Part shown: piece after piece, positions 38,383 through 50,500 of the stretch
Layout of the letters: each line of letters starts with the position of its first letter
Position numbering within the stretch: position 1 is the first letter of the stretch
From: Crotophaga sulcirostris
Taxonomy: Eukaryota > Chordata > Aves > Cuculiformes > Crotophagidae
Direction of reading: 5' to 3'
Length of the DNA: 64,000 nt
NCBI GenBank assembly: GCA_013397455.1
Contig: VYZB01000332.1
Span: forward strand, 534,210 to 598,209
Program-made: the position numbers and the translations under genes
The notes under the pieces: model-generated
Told to the model about the DNA's origin: nothing
What the model saw: the letters and a program-made list of their open reading frames with translations, nothing else
Databases searched by the model: none

Positions 38383-39466
38383 AATGTTTCTTCCTAGCTT
38401 CTGTAAAGGATTGTTGAGCGCGTGCTGGAGAAGAAAAAAACTAGAGGAGTGTTTTTACTGCTCCCATGTGTCTGCAGTAGCTGTATCACATCCGAACCAA
38501 GCAGCCCTGTGTCCTTTCCAACCAGAGGCAGAACAGCATGGGCTGAATTTGGACTTAAGTGAGGAAGTTAAGTGTTGGAGGCAATGGTGAAGACTTCAGG
38601 CTTCACATTTTCTAGCTCCTTTCAACAGAGAAGTTTCTACATCCAAACTTGCAACCTGGAAGTGAACAGGGACATCAGGTATCACTGCTGCTGTTACCCT
38701 TGTTTCTGGCAGGGGTGAGCATTAATCACCCAGCTGGGTCTATCCCAGCTTGCAACCATTTCCTTCCAAGGGCAAGATGGGCAGCAGCCCAAAATGAGAC
38801 AGGTGGCCTGTGTCATGATGCACATTTTGTGTTTTTACCTTCCTTACAAGAAATGTGCATCTTACACCTTTGCTGCTAAAGCATTTGTGCTGCTGCTTTG
38901 TGCAGATGTCACGGACTGCTCTGCAGCGTGGTACGAGCACGGCGCAGGGTGGTGATGATGCTCCCGGGCTTGCTGGCCTTATCCTGCTAATTAGCACTGC
39001 TGTGCTGTAACCTTTTGAGAAGGGAGAAGTCAACAGGTTCTAATTAGTCCTTATGTAATCAGTACTGCTCATCTTCAGAGCATTTCTCTAATAGTGACTA
39101 ATCTTCGCAACCTCATCTAATAAGGTCAAAATTACTCCCCTTTGACAGCTGGGGATGGAGAGTGAAAACCTTCGCCCCGATGCCTTCAACTCGCTAAGGC
39201 ACAGCAGAAATGTGGCTGAACTAGATCTGGGTGACTGGTGTCTTCAGCATCCAGCTTCTCCGTCGGTGTCCTATTTCCCTAGTGGAATCTTTCCTTTTTG
39301 AAATAAGACAAAAACTGAAAGGATTTCACCCCAAGCCTCGGGCTTTGAGATGTTTTCCAAAATTAACTCCAAGTCCCATTTCAGCCTGATGCTTACTTAG
39401 ATGTCTACATCACAGTTTATAACTTCCTTGGAAGGGGAGTAGCAGCAGCAGGCACTGATCTCTTCT

Positions 39467-39750
39467 CTCTGTTGACCAATGACAGGACCTGAGGGAACAG
39501 CAGGAAGATGTGCCAGGGGAGGTTTAGGTTGGATGTTAGGAAAACATTCTTCACCCAGAGGGTGGTGGAGCACTGGAACAGCTCCCCAGGGGAGCAGTCA
39601 CAGCACCAAGCCTGACAATATTCAACAGGCATTTGGACAATGCCCTCAGACACACGGTGTAAATGTTGGGAGTGTCCTGTGCAGGGACAGGAGTTGGACT
39701 TGATGATCCTTGTGGGTCCCTTCCAACTCAGGCCATTCTATGATTCTACA
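39467..39750 (+). mobile_element. CR1 LINE 3' end
   Basis: Landmarks: gaccaatgacaggacctgag, ggggaggtttaggttggatg and the terminal cattctatgattcta. Older, frame-broken copy. Confidence 0.88.
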
Positions 39751-42225
39751 TGCAATGAGCTGCCCTGATCCCTAGACAGAATATTACTGAAAATAAGCTT
39801 TTGCAGATTTTTTTCAATATCAATCTGTAACGCTGCTAATAAATATTTGGCTAAGCCTGGCCAGCAGGTCCCATCTCCAAGGTGAGGAGCTACTTTTCCT
39901 ATCAGAACCTGACCAGATCTGAACTGTCATTCTGTGACTGGACTTGCTCAGGCACGTGGAGGTTTTTTTGGAGTCTGCACTCCACATGGGATGACACGAG
40001 GTGGTGTGTGGCATGGGATGGGTGATGGCCACCCTTGGTAGAGATATTGCAGAGACTGTCTTGGGGCATCCACGATGAAGGCAATGCAACAGGTGATGGA
40101 TTCTGCCAATGGAGAGGCGCATTAAAAGATACTTTCTCTGCTTGAATGTTTTGCAGAGGTGTTCTACAGTTAATGTCACCAGCCTCCCCAGCAGCTCTGG
40201 GAGGCAGCGTGTGACCTGCCCAGGCACTGGGAATGGCTTAATCACCAGTGGAAATCCATACTTTGGCAACTGATGTGTGGTGGGCTAGGTCTTAATTGAA
40301 TGATGTGGATTTAATATAGAGACCCTCCCTCAAGGTATAAGGATGATTTCTTGCTCTGAGGCCTGTTGCTGCTCTGGAGTGGCCCACAAGATGTGCTCAT
40401 CATCTTCAGCAGCCAGGCAAAAAATTTTCCATAGAAAGAACCTAGACCTAAAGGTTGTTCTATAGCTAATGAGCTACAAGTATCTCATATAAGGTATGTG
40501 AAGAGCTTTTTTTTTAAGCAAGATGGCCTTTTAAAATCCCTGAGAAATGGATGCTTCCTGTGCCAGATCTTAGGCTGCTTTGGAAACACTGAATGCTCCT
40601 CTAGAAGCTGAAGTGTGGCCCTTTCAGAGGATAGGGTGCAACCTTCTGGCTGTTGCTCACTTAAGTATTATTTGCATAGGTTGCACTGGCCATACCAGGT
40701 GCCTCTGAGCAGAACGTGAATCCTCTACTAAGAAATATTCCTGTTGGCATGAGCGAGGTCACTCCCGAAGATTCACCTCCAGGAGTCAAGCCATGCTGCC
40801 TTGAGGAAATCCCTGTGTCAGGGAAGGAGCAAGTTTGGAATCTTCCTACCTTTACTCAGGTAGTTTGGCAGCAGCCTTCTGCCAGCACCACCCAACACTG
40901 CAGATTATTGCGACGTGCATTTCTGGGCCGTACGTTGCAATGACCAGTGTCTGCCGAGTTGCATGGAAAAATCACCCCCACAAATCCTATCTACCACCCT
41001 GTGGAAAGAGGTGGTGGCATCTCACAGCTGCGTTTTGAAGTCCATTCAACTGGGCTTATTTATGCTAACACAACCTTTCTTGCAACCCCTGAGCATGTAA
41101 TAGAAATGACTTCGTAAGAGCTGTGCCCGGATCCTGTGTGGAGGTGGGATGTGGTGAGGAGAGCAGGACGGCGGCCGGAGCCACTGCCTTTATCCAGGCA
41201 GGATGGTTTTGTCCTGGATCGCTGAGTTCTGGTTTCTGGCATGACTGGGTCTACCCTGTGCCTGGTGTTGGCACCAACAGCCCCAAGTCATTGAGTCCTT
41301 CCTGCCCAGGTTTTGTTGGGGACGTAACCACAGGGACTTGAAATCAACCTTGGCCATCTTGTGTGGTTGAGGTGTTTGGTTTTTCCACCCTCCTGGCTCC
41401 GGCTTGGACTTGGAGCAAATTGTCTCTGACTGCCTCACTTCTCATCCTCGCAGCAGGCAGGGACAGCACTGCTTGGAACCACCATCGAGTGATTTCTTGC
41501 ACCCTCCAAACCAAGAAGTGCAAAAAAATTCAGGGTTTTGTCTGTTAAAGCCAAATGTTCAGACTTGTAAGTTCATGTCTGCAATGCTTCATCCTTCAAA
41601 CAGCTGCAGCTGAGGGAGGCTGCCTGCAGTCCTCTTAGTGTGGGGCACTGAGGTTGGATGTGATCCTGCATCTGGGCACGAGCTGGAGGCAAGGTCTGGC
41701 TCAGCATTACAGGTCTGAAAGGCTGCTCGTTGCCACAGGCATCTCTAGCTACTCTTTCACCTCTTCCATTGGCAGCCTTTCCATCCTTTGCAATGAACTA
41801 AGGGGGTTTGTCCAGGAATTATGATTTGCCACTCTTCAATATTCTTTTTTCCCCTTATTCCCTTTCTTATTTTACTTTTTTTTTTCTTCAGAGCTTGTTC
41901 CTTTATTGTTTCATATTTTTAACCTGGTTTCTTAAAGAAATAAGAATGAAGTTGTCACACCCTCTTTCCATCTCTCCTAAAATTGCTTTCAAACCTGCTG
42001 GGCAGCTTCTAACGAATCTAACAGCCAGGTACAAGTCTCAGACACTTCAAGTTCCTGCAGATTTAATTAAAGCTTGCACTTAGGAGAAACAGGAAAACCC
42101 CATCATGAGACAGAGCTGGAGGAAACCAGGCTTTTATGGTTCTATAAAAACCTCCTCCTGTGGCAACATTTGCTTTACTGGATACTTTAGTGTGAGTTTA
42201 GGACTAGATGAAATGGCCCCAAGTT

Positions 42226-42453
42226 GTGCCAGGGGAGGTTTAGACTGAATATTAGGAAAAAATTCTTTACTGAAAGAGTGGTGAAGCATTGGAACAGGCT
42301 GCCCAGGGAAGTGGTGGAATTTCCATCCCTAGAGGTGTTCAAAAAACATGTAGATGTGGCACTTTGGGACATGGTTTAGTAGTCACAGTGGTGTTGTGTT
42401 GGTGGTTGGACTTGTTGATCTTAGAGGTCTTTTCCGACCTTTACAATTCTGCA
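42226..42453 (+). mobile_element. CR1 LINE 3' tail
   Basis: Landmarks: tgccaggggaggtttagact, aggctgcccagggaagtggt and ttgatcttagaggtcttttc. Same tail type as the 33.6-kb copy. Confidence 0.87.
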
Positions 42454-44077
42454 GTTGTTTGTTGTGGGTCTTCCTTTCCCAACACCAAACAGCTGTTGAC
42501 CAACACAAAGAGCATGTGGACAATTATGACCCCAGTGCCTGGGAGTTCTGTATGCCAATGGCAAGAATGGTGCCACCTCATCACCCTGGTGCTCCCAGCC
42601 GTGACTCAGAAGAGGGACACATCTCCTCCTTCCCTCCCAGGGCACCAAGTGCAAGGTTGTGGGAAAGGGCTGGTTTGGGGGATGCCACTAATGCCCCCCA
42701 CTCTAGCTGCTGCTCTTCCAAGTGGGACTTGCCAAGTGCTGTTTATTTTCTCACACCAGCTGGTGACCAACGTAGTGCTTAGAAAATAACACCAGCATTT
42801 CAATGGGGGTTTGGGTTTTTTTAATTAGATGAGGCTTTTCTTCTTTATTTCCTGCCTCCCATCAGAACATGTTAAATATAAGCAGCGCTTCTGCAATACC
42901 AGGGCAGGTTTACCTGCATCAGCTGAAGGATGTTTCTTCTCCAAACGCTATGTGCCACCTCTTTTCTTCCTTCTCCAGCACATGCCAGTCAGTGCAACTT
43001 CCAGCTCAGCCTACGTGTCCGTGCACACGCGCTTATTAACTTTTACATCTTAATTGAAAGGGCGGTGTGCATTTAAGCCTTAATGATGACATCTTTTCTC
43101 CCCAAATGGTCTTTAGTCTTGAAATGAAGCGGTGAACAAAGGCAGGAGAGTGGGGCTGTTGAGTGAGGCTGCTGGCACGCATGCAGATGGGAGTGACCTG
43201 CCAAGAAATGAGTCTTTAGGGTTTGGATTCGAAGCGTGCCTGATGGTCCAGGGAGCAGTGCTGGCAGCAGGGAGGAGGTTACAGGGACCCCATGGGTGAC
43301 AAAGAGGAGGATTTGATAAGTAGGAGGTGGGTGTGAGGTTTCTTCCAGAGCTATTAAATGGTATAAAAGACAAATCTTCTTTTATCATGGTGCCCTGGGA
43401 TATCTCTGCATGCTGGTCCATGAGCCACTCCCCCATGCATTTGCTTTTACCTCTTCCTAGCAGGGCTTGTTGATATAAATGGATGGATTTTATGAGCTGG
43501 CGCTTTCCCTTGCTATTTGTCCTGAGAATAAAACAGTTAAAGTCTGTGGATGCTTTTATAACACAAAATAGGGGAATATGAAGGAGCTTGTCCTTGTGCT
43601 GGTGTTTGAGATGCCAAACCCTGTAGCTGTAATTGCAGCTATATGGGAAATATTACTTTATGGGCAACAGTATGGCTTTAAAAAAGTCTAAGCCTGACTT
43701 ATATCTGTGTCTTGGTGCTGAAAGATTGGAACTTTCATAAAAAGGATACTCATGAATAACGTTGATGGGTTTGTGAGTCCAAACTTTGTGCTTCAGAGGG
43801 GATTAGGTCCTTGGCTTTCAGAGATGCCATTTAAAGAGGTGTAAAGGTTGAATGAGAAACCATTGCTTTGATGGATTGAGTGCAATATATTATTGGTGAG
43901 GAATCTTTCAAGGGCACTCACTTTTGGCTGCCGCACCGCAATAGGTGAGGGGAAGCTGGGAAAAAGCAGTAAAAAGTGAACCCAACACAGAGAAACTATG
44001 TGGCATGCTTAGAGATGCTTCTGTTTTCTCATTCACTTCTTTTCTGTTCTAAAAAAAAAGAAGGATAAAAATGAGAT

Positions 44078-44189
44078 AAAAAGAAAAGAGGGAAAAAGGG
44101 AAAAAAAGAAAAAAGGGGGGGAAGGAAAAAAAGGGGGAGGGAAAAAAAAGGGGAAAGAGGTGGGGGAGAGAAAAAGGGAAAAAAAGAAG
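44078..44189 (+). repeat. Polypurine tract upstream of CRYGN
   Basis: 83 consecutive purines (44078-44160), one T, then 28 more purines to 44189, including runs of 7-8 A and a run of 7 G. It ends about 220 bp before the CRYGN TATA box. Such homopurine-homopyrimidine DNA can form triplex structures in vitro (established); a regulatory role here is not shown. Confidence 0.95.
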
Positions 44190-44285
44190 TCCTTCAAAAA
44201 GGAGCATTCCATGTGCACCGCTAATCGGCCAAAGCCCTGCCAAGCAAATCTTTTGTCAGATCATCTGCCCCAAATCAAAACCCCG

Positions 44286-44294
44286 GACTCAGCA
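44286..44294 (+). promoter_or_regulatory. CRYGN: Candidate MARE half-site (Maf)
   Basis: GACTCAGCA matches the right half of the Maf recognition element TGCTGACTCAGCA (10 of 13 bases counting the left flank). It lies about 117 bp upstream of the TATA box. Large Maf proteins drive avian crystallin genes (established); binding here is inferred. Confidence 0.45.
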
Positions 44295-44355
44295 GGGCCG
44301 TTACCGACAGTTCTGCCTACGAAGCAGGAGAGCGCAAAGCCCCCGGTTCCCGCTG

Positions 44356-44362
44356 CTTTGTT
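44356..44362 (+). promoter_or_regulatory. CRYGN: Candidate SOX site
   Basis: CTTTGTT is the complement of the SOX core AACAAAG and sits 49 bp upstream of the TATA box. SOX1/2 sites in the proximal promoter are known in gamma-crystallin genes. A 7-mer alone is weak evidence. Confidence 0.4.
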
Positions 44363-44407
44363 GAAAAGCCCTCATGGCACCAGCCCCATCTCCCCCCCGC
44401 CGCCGGC

Positions 44408-44421
44408 TGCTATATAGCAGG
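44408..44421 (+). promoter_or_regulatory. CRYGN: CRYGN TATA box in a 14-bp perfect palindrome
   Basis: CTGCTATATAGCAG reads the same on both strands and contains TATATA at 44411-44416. It stands about 80 bp before the CRYGN ATG. Transcription would start near 44440, giving a 5' leader of roughly 55 nt, typical of crystallin genes. Confidence 0.8.
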
Positions 44422-44494
44422 GTGTCCAACGTTTCTGTCCATCGCGGTTTTGGTTTGGCTCCCGCTTTTGGTCTTGGATAGCAGCCAGCAGAAA

Positions 44495-44515
44495 ATGTCT
44501 CAATACTCAGGAAAA
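44495..44515 (+). CDS. CRYGN: CRYGN exon 1 (coding part)
   Basis: Seven codons, MSQYSGK, before gtaagt. A tiny first coding exon is standard for beta/gamma-crystallins. Exit phase 0. Confidence 0.93.
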
Positions 44516-47500
44516 GTAAGTAATGACCCAACTGCTTCCCTTTCAGCCTGGAGCCATAGAGCCCGAGCATCCTCAGGGTTGAAGGAGTAGGTTAGGACAA
44601 TATCCCAGAGGGTGCAATGTGAGTGATGATACTGGGAGTAAATTCAGTAGCAAGGATGGGGAGGGTGTGGCAGAAAGAGCTCAGTTTTAGGAGTGGAGTT
44701 TCCTGTTTAAACATTCCTGCGGGAAATATGTGTGAGCGAGCACGAGACAGCAAGAAGTGTCGTAAATGCGGGATGCGCTGTTCCCAGAAAAACAAATACG
44801 GTTCTTAGGCAAAAATTCCAGTGATGCTGTGCTCCTCTTGTTGGAAAGCAGCTAAAATAAAACTCTAAACCATCCTAAAATGATGCATCTGCAAGAGATT
44901 CTCATCTGCTCAAACCAGGGGTCTGGCTGTGCCACTGCTCCTCACCGTGGGCTCATTCTCCCCTCTCCTCCCAGATCACTTTCTATGAAGGCAAATGCTT
45001 CACGGGCAGAAAGCTGGATGTCTGTGGCAGCTGCAGCAACTTCCAGGACCGAGGTTTCCTCAACCGGGTCAACTCCATCTGCGTCCAGAGTGGGGCCTGG
45101 GTCTGCTTCGATCACCCTGACTTCCGAGGGCAGCAGTACATCCTGGAGCACGGCGAGTATCCTGACTTCTATCGCTGGAACGGCCGCAGCGACCACCTGG
45201 GCTCCTGCCGGCCCGTTGGGATGGTAAGTGGATGCTGCCGGAGCACCACTCTTCCAGTTGGAGCATCAGTGGGATGGGGCTGCCGTTGGGCTTTATTTCT
45301 CCTGGTCACAGGAGCCCCATGAATAAGATTAATAGAAATCTATGCTCTTTAGAAATATTATGTTCCATTGAGAAGGAAATAGTTTCCTGGGGAAGTTTTG
45401 TCTCTACTTGGAATGGTCTGCGCAGTCCACGATGTGGTTTCCCATGCCTCCCAGCCAGGAGAAGACACATTGCCTTCCTTTCACAGCATGGAACGCAGAG
45501 GCTCTAATGGGATGAGATTTTCGTGTGTTTTTTCAGATGAGGAGGCAAGGTCCTGCTGGCATTGCATGCTTTTCCTTTTTCATGTGAGTTGCTATGAAAT
45601 ACTCACAGGGGAGTTAAGTAGGAATTTCATTGCCCAAGGCAAGTTGGAGTTGCAGCAGCCCGGTCTCCCTACACAGCCAGAGGGGCAGTGAGCAGCCCAA
45701 GGGCTTTCCAAGCCGGACCCATGGGGGAGCTGCACTGCTCCCAGCAAATTTTAGCTGAACTCTCTGCTGTTGCAAAATAACCCCAGTAATCCTAAACTAC
45801 AATAACGTTTGTTTCCCAAACTAGTAAGCCCTTTTGAAGCTTTTAAAGGCACCGTCTGGAGGAAGACTTAATTGGGAAGATTAAAAAGTAGCAAAGAAAA
45901 ATGAATCTCAGTTAGGTCTTTCCATTTGATTCTCTATCATTCGTGACCCCTGGGGCAATGATGAACCCAGTCAGAGCTGGTGGGGTTTCAGGCTGGCCCC
46001 AAAACTGCTTTTTGGCACAGCAATGGGTTTGTTTCAGATCTGTAACGTTCTTCCCAAAACATCTCTGTGATCCATACATGGAAGGATGCTGTGCCCTGGA
46101 TACTGGCTGGCACAAGAACGTGATCTTCCTTCACTGGCCCATGATTTTCCCTGCGAGATGCCAGCAAGTGCTTTGAGGCATTTCTGCAGTGCAGATTCCC
46201 AAAGGAATGTTTGCTTAGGCACGGTATCTGCTCAGCAGCTGCTGGTGGCTGCCTGCTGCGGGGTTTGGCATCGCAGCCCGGCCTTCTTTTGTGTTGACAT
46301 TATTTATTTGAAAAATGCATTTAGGTATTCTTTGAATTCAGATTAAAAATGTCTTTTCAGCTCACTGTGTCCCACATACTTGTAGTGCAGGTTGTGGAAA
46401 TCTCCCTGGAGGAATTTGTGTCGTGTCACCCTCAGGGGCTCAAGCAGCAACAATGATGCTGGGAAGGTTTCATTTTCTTTTCTCTTAATTTTTTTCCTTA
46501 AAGAAAGGCACAGCAGCTCCCATCAGGACCCACAGCTACACGTGGAACTGGAGGCAATATAGATCAGTTTAGGGAAATAGTCTGATATCTTTGTACATGC
46601 TGGATATGTATCCTCTTTTGCTGTGTGAGTGTACAGAGAGCAGGAGCTGGAGCTGATGCTGTGTTTGGGATGGAAGGTTTGTGGGGTGGTGATGGGGGAT
46701 CTGCAGATGGATGAAGGGCTATGTGTGCCCTAGTGCAATGCAGCCCATGAAAGATGCATCTACGTGTGCACAGCAGCTGTAGGAAGGTGTGCCAGGAGGT
46801 GGCATGAGTTTGTGTGTGCTGGCACGGATTGTGTTGGACTGCTTTTCACATTCCCTTCCAAAGCACCATTCTGTCTTCCTCTTTGTCTTATAAGAGCTGA
46901 GGAAATATTTTATTTTTTTTCTTGGTTGATTCGAATCCCTTTGTCCCCAGCACGGCGAGCATTACAGGATCGAAATATTTGAGGGGAGCCATTTTAGAGG
47001 TCCCAGCCTGGAGCTGACAGAAGATTGCTCCTTCCTGCAGGGACAAGGCTGGGACAAGACCTGCATCAACGCTCTCAAAGTGTATGGTGACGGCGCGTAA
47101 GTACCCACATCCATCCCAGCGTGCAGGCACCGTGGTTCTTCCTGTCCCACGCGCCCTTCGTAGCCAGTGCTGCAGGGGACTGAGGTGGCTGCAGAGAATT
47201 TCCCTGTTGAGGAAAAGCCTATTGATGCTTGAGGGACTTGGAGAAAGTCTAAAACTGAGAGTTAAACCAATGGTTTAACGATGAATTTTAGTGCCTACCC
47301 ACTGAGAGCGGCTCCAAATGAGGCATGATTTTTGGAGAGTGGTAGCTAAGCACAAGTTACAAGAGCTTTGAGACCCTTTTCTAAAGTTGTATGAAACAAA
47401 GAACCTAATGTTTCTTTTCCCTTTTCCCTTTTCCCTTTTCCCNNNNNNNNNNNNNNNNNNNNNNNNNNNNNNNNNNNNNNNNNNNNNNNNNNNNNNNNNN

Positions 47501-50500
47501 NNNNNNNNNNNNNNNNNNNNNNNNNNNNNNNNNNNNNNNNNNNNNNNNNNNNNNNNNNNNNNNNNNNNNNNNNNNNNNNNNNNNNNNNNNNNNNNNNNNN
47601 NNNNNNNNNNNNNNNNNNNNNNNNNNNNNNNNNNNNNNNNNNNNNNNNNNNNNNNNNNNNNNNNNNNNNNNNNNNNNNNNNNNNNNNNNNNNNNNNNNNN
47701 NNNNNNNNNNNNNNNNNNNNNNNNNNNNNNNNNNNNNNNNNNNNNNNNNNNNNNNNNNNNNNNNNNNNNNNNNNNNNNNNNNNNNNNNNNNNNNNNNNNN
47801 NNNNNNNCTCTTTTTTCCTCTTTTTTCCTCTTTTTTCCTCTTTTTTCCTCTTTTTTCCTCTTTTTTCCTCTTTTTTCCTCTTTTTTCCTCTTTTTTCCTC
47901 TTCTCCAATTCTCTGCATGTTTCCAAACAGCTCTTTAAAATGCAAGTCTTAGAATTATAGAATTATTTGAGTTTTAAGGAACCTCAAAGATCATCCATTT
48001 CCAACCCCCCTGCCATGGACAGGGACACCTTCCACTGGATCAGATTGCTCAAAGCCTTATCCAACACAACCTTGAACCATTCCAGGATTGAGGTATCCAC
48101 AAAGGTCAGGGATTTTGCTTTGCAAGTGCCTTCCTCAAGGCTTGCTCTGACACCAGAAACTTCCTCCTTAGACAGCAAGAATTAGGCAGTGGTGTCTTAC
48201 ATCAAATTAAATCCTATCTCTGAAAGAGAGGGGCAACTGCGGTGGCACGGAGGTGGGATGCCTGCATGCACAGTTGCCCAAGTGGGTTTTTGATCACCTT
48301 TGGTGCTTTGTGAACACACTCTGCAGATGTGTTGCTAATGCTCAGCCCCATCGTCCTGCCCCTGCAGATGTTCCCAAAAGCCTTGACAGGACTGCAGCTT
48401 TGCCTTTTCTTTGCTGTTGGATGGTTATTTTCTTTTTGTCAATGGCATCAGTCTGTTTTATGCTTTTTCTGCTCCAGTTATGGGACAGGTTGATATCTGG
48501 TCATCTCCTCTTTCCTCTGCCCAGTAATTCTCACTGCAAGTGTGCTGGGAATGAGGGAATGCCATAAAATCCTCCCAGAGCTGGGCAGAAGGTGGCTGGA
48601 GTGAGGCACAGGGCAGAGGGGAGGCTCTGCAGAGGAGGGAGTGCAGACTTGCTCTTCTCCATATGTCCTGGACTGGCTGTTGCGCATCTCTTCTGAGCCC
48701 AGCGTGGGGTGTTGAACCCTTTCTGTCCACAGCCTTGTTTTCCCAGGACAGGAAAAAGGTTGTTGTCATCCAAGCTTGTGACATCCTGACAGCCAGTGTC
48801 ATGCAGTACCCTTTGTAATTCAACTGAGATCTCACCTCTTCAAAAAAAACCAGGTTTATGATCAGGCAGTGGCAGTTCATTAAAACTAAGGAGCAGAGCT
48901 GCCAGCTCCTAATGGAAAGAAATGGCTGAAACAGGGGACCCTGTTAGTGTTGAAAATTAAAGCAAAAGGTATTTGTGTACCAACTATAAAGCCAAGTGAA
49001 AGCTTGTGAGTACTCTGGCAAGAGCTTTAGGGCCAATTATTTACCACGTGTCCCTGAAGCTTGAGAAATTGGGATGCTGCCCAGAAACTTTCAAGCACTT
49101 AAATTTTTCAGATTTATATTCCCCCTCCCCTGCAAAATTTATAAGGGGCACAAAGCTTGCTTTCCCTCGCATGGGAGCCTAGACTGTTTGTGTTAACATT
49201 ACATGACTTCTCAAAGGCTTCGAGAGTGATAAAAATTAGAAAAACATAAAATACTGAGAAGAGCACAGTAAAGAAAAGGGTCTGAGTTTTGTAGACCTAC
49301 ATTCAGATACTGGGAAGATCATGATTGAAAGCACAGGGAAGGGTCCGTATGGGCCATTAAAAGGTAGGATGGTTCAGAGGGACCTGTTGGGAGAGAAGTG
49401 AGACCAGGGAGGTGAAAGGGATACCCTGCAGCACCACTTTTCTCCTTTGCATGCACCGTATAAGCCCAGGTGACCCCAGAGCTGCTGTAGCTGGTGCCAC
49501 GTTCAGCCTGGCAAAGTCCTCCCAGGGCCTGTCCTCGACCATCTGGAGAGCAGAGGAGATCAGGTTGTTGGAGATGTTTCACACACAGGCTGTCTCCAGC
49601 ATCTCCTCAGGCTGAAAGTGGGTCTGGTTTAGCCTGTTCATGCTGAAAGGCGGCATAAAGCAGGGTCCCCCAATTTCCCTGCTCCCAGCAGCACTCAAGT
49701 CTTGCTCTGTGATTTTCCCTCTTAATCCCTGCAGTGTGATGTCCATCTGGTTTCTCAGTGGGGCTGAGTGTTTCCAGCACCTTCCCTGCTGCCCTTTCTA
49801 CTGCTACCCCAGACAGCCAGAAGGGCTGATGATAAAGCTGTTAAAGCCATGCTGGAAATGAGCTTGCTATTTTGGAGCAGTTTTGAGACGTTACCGCCTC
49901 CTAGGAAGCTGTTGCAGTTTGCGTGGCAAGCGGCCTTGCCCATCCCACGGGCAGAGCCAGCTCCAGTATCACATATGGTATCATCTGGTTTTAGATGAAA
50001 GACGTGCACCTCTCATCCTCCTTTGTGCCTCAGCCACTTCACAGAGGATGGCTTGGAAATAACAACTTTAAAAAGCTGAATTTGTTTTACGGTCCAGGAA
50101 AGAATACCCCCAAAAAGGGCTTTTCTAACTTACAGTGATGTAACTTGAATGAACCAGATCAACCAATTATTCTGCTGAAGCATTTACGAGCATTTGGTAG
50201 ATGTTCTGCAGCCAGGCTGTGAAATATCAACCAGAACAGGTACCCAAACGTTGCTGCTCAGTAAATGCTACAGATTTCTCAGCAGAGGCGGTAGCTGCTC
50301 GTGGCACTGCTCGAGTCCTGCATGGCAAATAAGTGACCTTGAGCCCTCTGCTCAGGCTGATGTTGCAGCACTCCTCTGCTAGTTTCTCAGTATGAGCAAC
50401 CAGTTCTGGCTTACAGGGCTTGAGCTGTTTCCATGTGAGTTTTATTCCCATGTCCTCTGGGTTTATGTGCTAATGAAACACAGCATTGAGATGTTTGAGG

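Larger units (their letters stand above)
34911..44440. other. Intergenic interval between RHEB and CRYGN
   Basis: No coding exon recognised. It holds four + strand CR1 tails (36.4, 37.9, 39.5 and 42.2 kb) and the polypurine tract before CRYGN. The remaining sequence shows no RNA gene or conserved protein motif. Confidence 0.75.

Noticed and set aside
44033..44243. Phe/Ser/Pro-rich antisense ORFs of about 60 codons
   Set aside because: Translations of the polypurine tract, not proteins.
47346..47945. ORFs of 173-199 codons across the N gap
   Set aside because: Produced by N bases and pyrimidine microsatellites; low-complexity FLFFPLFSS/KKRKKEEK peptides.
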